From Triticum aestivum (taxonomy: Eukaryota > Streptophyta > Magnoliopsida > Poales > Poaceae): a DNA stretch of 64,000 bases. Of this stretch, positions 60,251-64,000 are shown one piece after another. Position 1 is the first letter of the stretch. Each line of letters starts with the position of its first letter. The stretch is from assembly GCF_018294505.1 (NCBI RefSeq), contig NC_057802.1, positions 310,765,137 through 310,829,136 of the forward strand. The letters run 5' to 3'. Made by a program: the position numbers and the translations under genes. Below the pieces are notes generated by a model. That model was not told where the DNA came from and ran no database searches. It saw nothing but the letters and a program-made list of their open reading frames with translations.

Positions 60251-63064
60251 AGCGGCCCCGACTGGGAAAAGGAATTCCGTCTCTGGCAGGTTGAATGTTA
60301 GCAGGAATGGACCTTAGTTAGTTCAACCAAACGTAGAGTTATGCTTGGGATGCAGGCCATGAGACATGGCCCTAGTAAATCTTCACTGCGTTCTAGTTCT
60401 ACCTCTGGCCACCCAAAGAAAAACCTACATTTTGCTACTTTCATCAACTATCCTGCTCGTAAGGAGTATAGTTACCACCCCACGCCAACTGAGGTTTTGA
60501 CTGTTCGTGAGGCCGGTTATCATGTGTCATCTCAAGAAGCCTCGGGCTCTTCGTCCTTTTCTCCGGTGACAGACACGGCAGCCTCGCTGCCTCCGACGAT
60601 CCTTTTTGGTTCGTTTTCATCATCCCCGGAATCTCCGGTGTCTGTTGGCGGCAACCCCGGATCTCCTGCTGGTTTGAAATTTGTTGGACCGGATTTTGTG
60701 GACATTCTGGATTCTCCACCATCGGATGGTCATGGGCCTGCCTCTAAGCCCAATACCTCATCCCTTCAGCCCATTGTAATTTCTGATGATGAAGAGGACA
60801 CCCCAACCCATCGTGACTCCACAGTTTCCGAGCAACTCTCTCCATCGCCGCAGGATATTGTCAGGGATTTATAGAGCTTTGACGAGATGATTGAGAATTT
60901 GGCTGCTAAGTTTTGGGACTGATAAAACTGCTTGGGTATGGGCCACCAGACAGAGGCTTGTTCAAACCAGATTCGGTGTAGGAATTGTTATCAGTCTGGT
61001 CACATTAAACAGGACTGCACCGGCCAACCACCTGATTCTTCCTTCTAGGTGCCAAAAGTCCCATCCAAAGGCTTTGGAGCCCGCGCCAAGAAAGACAACT
61101 CTCTGGCCTCTTCGGTTTCTCCAAACCAGACGCCTCCACCCCCCAAAAAAACCCCAATCGTCCACCTCCCACCCATCGCCGCCAAGCTTACGGTCACCAC
61201 CGGCCGCTCCGGCTTCCACTGCGTCGGCAGAAGCACCACCGCCGTCCCCAATGGCGGTCTATGTGATTGACCCGCATCCCTTTGTTCCGGCTGGCTACGA
61301 CATCGTTGACGGTGGGGAACATCGCCTTCCAAGGACCTACTACACGCCAGCAATCCCACCTCCTCGCTCCCATGAGCAGTATATGGTGGCCATCGTCGAG
61401 CCTCTACCACCAGCTCACTTGGTTGCGATTCGTCGGCGGCAGGTTCTTGATTTCCTTACCCAGACCCTGCATATCCCGGTGTTGTCTGCTCAGACTTGGT
61501 TCCAGGGGGTAGGGCTTTTGAGATGGAAGATCCAGTGGTGCGTGGATCGTTTACTCAGCATCCACCTTTTCCCCTAGGAGTGGATGAAGATGGAAAGGAA
61601 TTCTTTGTTTGGTTTATTCCGCACAATCAAGGCGAGGGTTTCAGGGCCATACATGGCCATCGAACAGGCTGGCTTATGTTCATTGGAGTGCCTCTCGACT
61701 ATCGCAACACTCAGTGCTTGGCGGAGGTAGTTGGAACTTTTGGTCAGTTCCACTACTGGAATCAAACAGATCGTCGTCTTGTTAGATCTCTGGTCAGAGC
61801 TTATTTTCCAGATAATGCTCTGGTTCCGCGCTCTGTTGTCTTTCGCGACTTTGCAAACTGGGGAGGTGATGTAGTATCTTGGACTGCTGGTTGTTTCATA
61901 CTGACTGGAGAATTTGCGGATGCTATGATACCTGCGGACGAAGATCCAATGCCATTAGATGGTAATCCACATCCAATGCCAGGAGTAAACCCACCGCAGC
62001 CCTTTTGGGCTATGCCACCATACCCTGCGCTTGGTTGGAATGCAGTGCCACCACATCATAACCCGGTTAACCATGGACAGAATGCACCTGGCTGGGGTGA
62101 GAATGTCCATAATGACAATGATGCTGGATGGGGCCCATGGGAGGAGCAGGTTCAGCAGCCCCCAGATCAGTAGGCGGATGCACTTGAACAGCAGAAGGAT
62201 ATCGTTCAAGAGCAGAATTCCATGGTTCTCAACCCCTCTTTGGACTCTGATAATGAAATGGATTTGGAGGAAGTTCAGCAGCCCATCAACCACATTGTTG
62301 CATAGCACCCAGCGACGCCATTGGACCCAATTCAACTTGGAATTGTTCGAGTGGAATATGACCCCGTGCTCCCTGCTCATCTCATCTGGGAGAGGTTGTT
62401 CCGGTCCCTAATGCCTGAATTTTTTATCAGGAAAGTACTAGCTCCCCTGCCAGTCAATCAGCAGTGGTCGTCTCAGCTCACCACTTGTGTCTGGCCTGAG
62501 CACTATGGGACCAAATTTGGATTCTTGCTGCAGCCCAACATTCCACCAACACCCCACTCTTCTGTTGTCATTGAGGAGATCTTACCTGAGTAGGTGGAGT
62601 CTGAAGTATCTGAGCATGTGCAGCCTAAGCGTGTGGAGTCCGCTGAGGAAGGTCAGCCACAGAACCCTGAAGAAGAGTTTCAGTTCACGTCTGTTTCACC
62701 TGCAGTGCTTGGGAAGCGTGGACGGGAGCCCAGGCGTGGCCTCAGGTCCTCGGTTGCAGTAGCTCCAACTCCAGACTTCTCCATCAGGCGCATGACACGC
62801 AGCGCGGCCAAGGCCTCTGGTTATAAACCTACTTCTGTCATTCCCATCAAGGCATCAGCATTGAGGCGCGTGAGGGCCAAGAAGGCCAAGGTGACATTTG
62901 ATGAATCTGAAGACACAGCGCAGGCGATACCTCCACCAACACCAGTCTCTGAACTACAGGCAGTAGGCGCTCACCTGGGTATCTCTGAAGACCAGTTGAC
63001 ACTGGAGAAGCTTACGGCTCCTCCTAAGAAATCCTCCTCTCATCCAGTGTCTGATGATGAGTAA

Positions 63065-63240
63065 ACCTAGGTTTCATGATCTGTGCCAGAGGGGTTTTGC
63101 CTAGCATAGTTTTTGCTCTATTAGTGGCTATATTTTATCTGAACTTGTTGAACTTTATGCTCTTTTGGGACGTATGACTGTGGTTTATGATACTGCTATG
63201 TTATGCTTAGCAGTCCTTATTTTAATGCTGCGAGTTTATT
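63065..63240 (+). other. Spacer between LINE ORF1 and ORF2
   Basis: 176 bp of T-rich non-coding sequence. Spacing of this order is normal between the two ORFs of plant L1-type elements. Confidence 0.7.
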
Positions 63241-64000
63241 ATGGATAGTACAAATTATCGTAATTGGCGTGTGCTGTGCTGGAATGTCCGTGGACTGAAT
63301 TCTGATGCTCGTCAGTGTGATGTGAGAGCGAAGATTGAGGAGAGCCAGTGCTCCATTGTTTGCCTGCAAGAGACAAAATGTGTTGACTTTGATATTCGAA
63401 AAATTAGAGCTTTCTGTCCCTGGCACTTTGATACTTTTGTGTTTGCTCTGGCCGTTGGTGCTTTTGGTGGCATCCTAGTAGTTTGGAACTCGTCCATTTT
63501 TAAAGGGATTCTGGTTCAGGTACAGAGCTTTGGCATTGTGGTTTCTTTTCAATCGGTCCATAACGCTGAGAAGTGGACCCTAGTGTTAGTCTATGGGCCC
63601 TGTGATGGCCCTCTTCGGGACAACTTTGTTAGTTGGCTCTATCATCTAAATATCCCCACGGATGAAAATTGGTTGTTATTAGGAGACTTTAATTTCATTC
63701 ACTCCATTGATAACAGAAACAGACCAGGAGGTGATGTAAATGATATATTCCTCTTTAATGAGATTATTGGACATTTGGGTTTGCTGGAATTACCTTTAAA
63801 GGGAAGGAGTTTCACTTGGTCCAGTATGCAAGAGCAACCACTGTTAGAGCAGCTGGATTGGTTCTTTACCACATCAGATTGGATCTCTTTCTATCCTAAT
63901 ACAGTTGTTCTACCCCTGGCAAAAACGTCTTCCGATCATGTCCCTTGTGTGGTTTCCATTGACACAAACATACCTAAGTCCAAGGTTTTCAGGTTTCAGA
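63241..64000 (+). CDS. LINE ORF2, N-terminal AP-type endonuclease domain, partial
   Basis: The frame is uninterrupted from ATG at 63241 to the window edge, 253 codons. This is the Exo_endo_phos fold that nicks target DNA to prime reverse transcription. Visible catalytic motifs are WNVRGLN (Asn near residue 15), LQETK (Glu near residue 47), YGPC, GDFNFIHS (Asp/Asn near residue 150) and SDH (near residue 236), in the canonical order. Reverse transcriptase would follow past the edge. ATG choice: it is the first in frame and lies nine codons before RVLCWNVRG, as expected. The intact frame contrasts with the decayed ORF1 upstream, so this part either decayed less by chance or the LINE is not very old. 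Confidence 0.9.
   Translation, partial: MDSTNYRNWRVLCWNVRGLNSDARQCDVRAKIEESQCSIVCLQETKCVDFDIRKIRAFCPWHFDTFVFALAVGAFGGILVVWNSSIFKGILVQVQSFGIVVSFQSVHNAEKWTLVLVYGPCDGPLRDNFVSWLYHLNIPTDENWLLLGDFNFIHSIDNRNRPGGDVNDIFLFNEIIGHLGLLELPLKGRSFTWSSMQEQPLLEQLDWFFTTSDWISFYPNTVVLPLAKTSSDHVPCVVSIDTNIPKSKVFRFQ

Larger units (their letters stand above)
56898..63064 (+). pseudogene. LINE ORF1 protein (CCHC zinc knuckle), heavily interrupted
   Basis: The N-terminus, MAVHASISLGLDFGPGMDLA, is followed by FARHSFRLDEDNVGLALESA and VSHLSDRVFSFMVSCKQVG, the RNA-binding-like fold of plant LINE ORF1. It is split at 57251 by the solo LTR. After 60251 the frame resumes with PDWEKEFRLW and serine-rich linkers, then the zinc knuckle CRNCYQSGHIKQDC (60977-61018). 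A second conserved block follows (EFFVWFIPHNQGEGFRAIHG, about 61600) and a basic tail (RVRAKKAKVTFDES). Stops include TAG at 60872 and TGA-TAA near 60917. From 61496 to 63064 a single frame is broken only by three TAG codons (62171, 62303, 62591). ORF1 would bind the LINE RNA; this copy cannot produce it whole. Confidence 0.75.
56746..64000 (+). mobile_element. LINE (L1-type) retrotransposon, interrupted by a solo LTR, open at right edge
   Basis: A GC-rich 5' segment (56760-56897) leads into ORF1 (56898-63064, interrupted) and ORF2 (63241 onward). There are no LTRs, and ORF2 opens with an AP-type endonuclease, as in L1-like plant LINEs. The 5' boundary is set where the Gypsy interior text stops and is good to about 20 bp. 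A solo LTR with TSD GCGGC sits within ORF1 at 57252-60250. Confidence 0.82.

Noticed and set aside
1..64000. Host genes, tRNA or rRNA genes, organelle DNA
   Set aside because: No tRNA cloverleaf, rRNA signature or plastid-like text was noticed apart from tRNA-complementary primer sites; a tRNAscan or BLAST search could not be run.

Overview
This window is a gene-poor, transposon-packed stretch of a large grass genome, almost certainly a Triticeae species (wheat, Aegilops or barley relative). The evidence is the set of elements: two Gypsy LTRs starting TGATACGTCTCCAACG (Sabrina/WHAM type), a Copia element whose LTR and spacer are full of CGGTCTGACCGA-like motifs (Inga/Maximus type), a Jorge-type CACTA terminus, Stowaway MITEs and a very long-LTR non-autonomous element. 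I see no intact host gene, tRNA, rRNA or CRISPR. Family names are recalled by resemblance and are hedged.

Layout. 1-2003: 5' end of a minus-strand Gypsy element. 2049-2314: Harbinger-type MITE. 2975-13241: a structurally complete 10.27-kb CACTA transposon with TSD ATA; it has an internal hairpin, a TNP2 transposase with a stop and two frameshifts, and a nine-exon second ORF. 13470-15033: three Stowaway-type MITEs in low-copy-looking DNA. 16336-28001: a complete LARD-like retroelement on the minus strand, TSD TCCGT, with 3.7-kb LTRs around 4.2 kb of non-coding DNA. About 29.5-36.8 kb: the right part of a Jorge-type CACTA carrying a decayed multi-exon ORF. 36.8-47.9 kb: a minus-strand Copia element (LTR, PBS, gag, second ORF), cut by the Jorge element and by a 4.1-kb solo LTR with TSD ATAGA. 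47.9-50.3 kb: a truncated large LTR. 50.3-52.06 kb: a NAM/Myb-like pseudogene, probably ORF1 of a Harbinger element. 52058-~56745: a gag-only, Sabrina-like Gypsy element. ~56746-64000: a LINE whose first ORF is decayed and interrupted by a 3.0-kb solo LTR (TSD GCGGC); its second ORF starts with an intact endonuclease domain and runs off the window.

How it fits together. The elements form nests rather than a working pathway: a solo LTR in a LINE, the LINE in a gag-only Gypsy, the Gypsy in a Harbinger-type ORF; and a CACTA plus a solo LTR in a Copia, itself in an older LTR. Four target-site duplications support this directly. Most reading frames carry premature stops that look like C-to-T changes at methylatable cytosines. 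The parts most worth follow-up are the hairpin upstream of the CACTA transposase, a small reading frame conserved in three copies of one LTR family, and the intact LINE endonuclease next to its decayed first ORF. I found no convincing new biological system.
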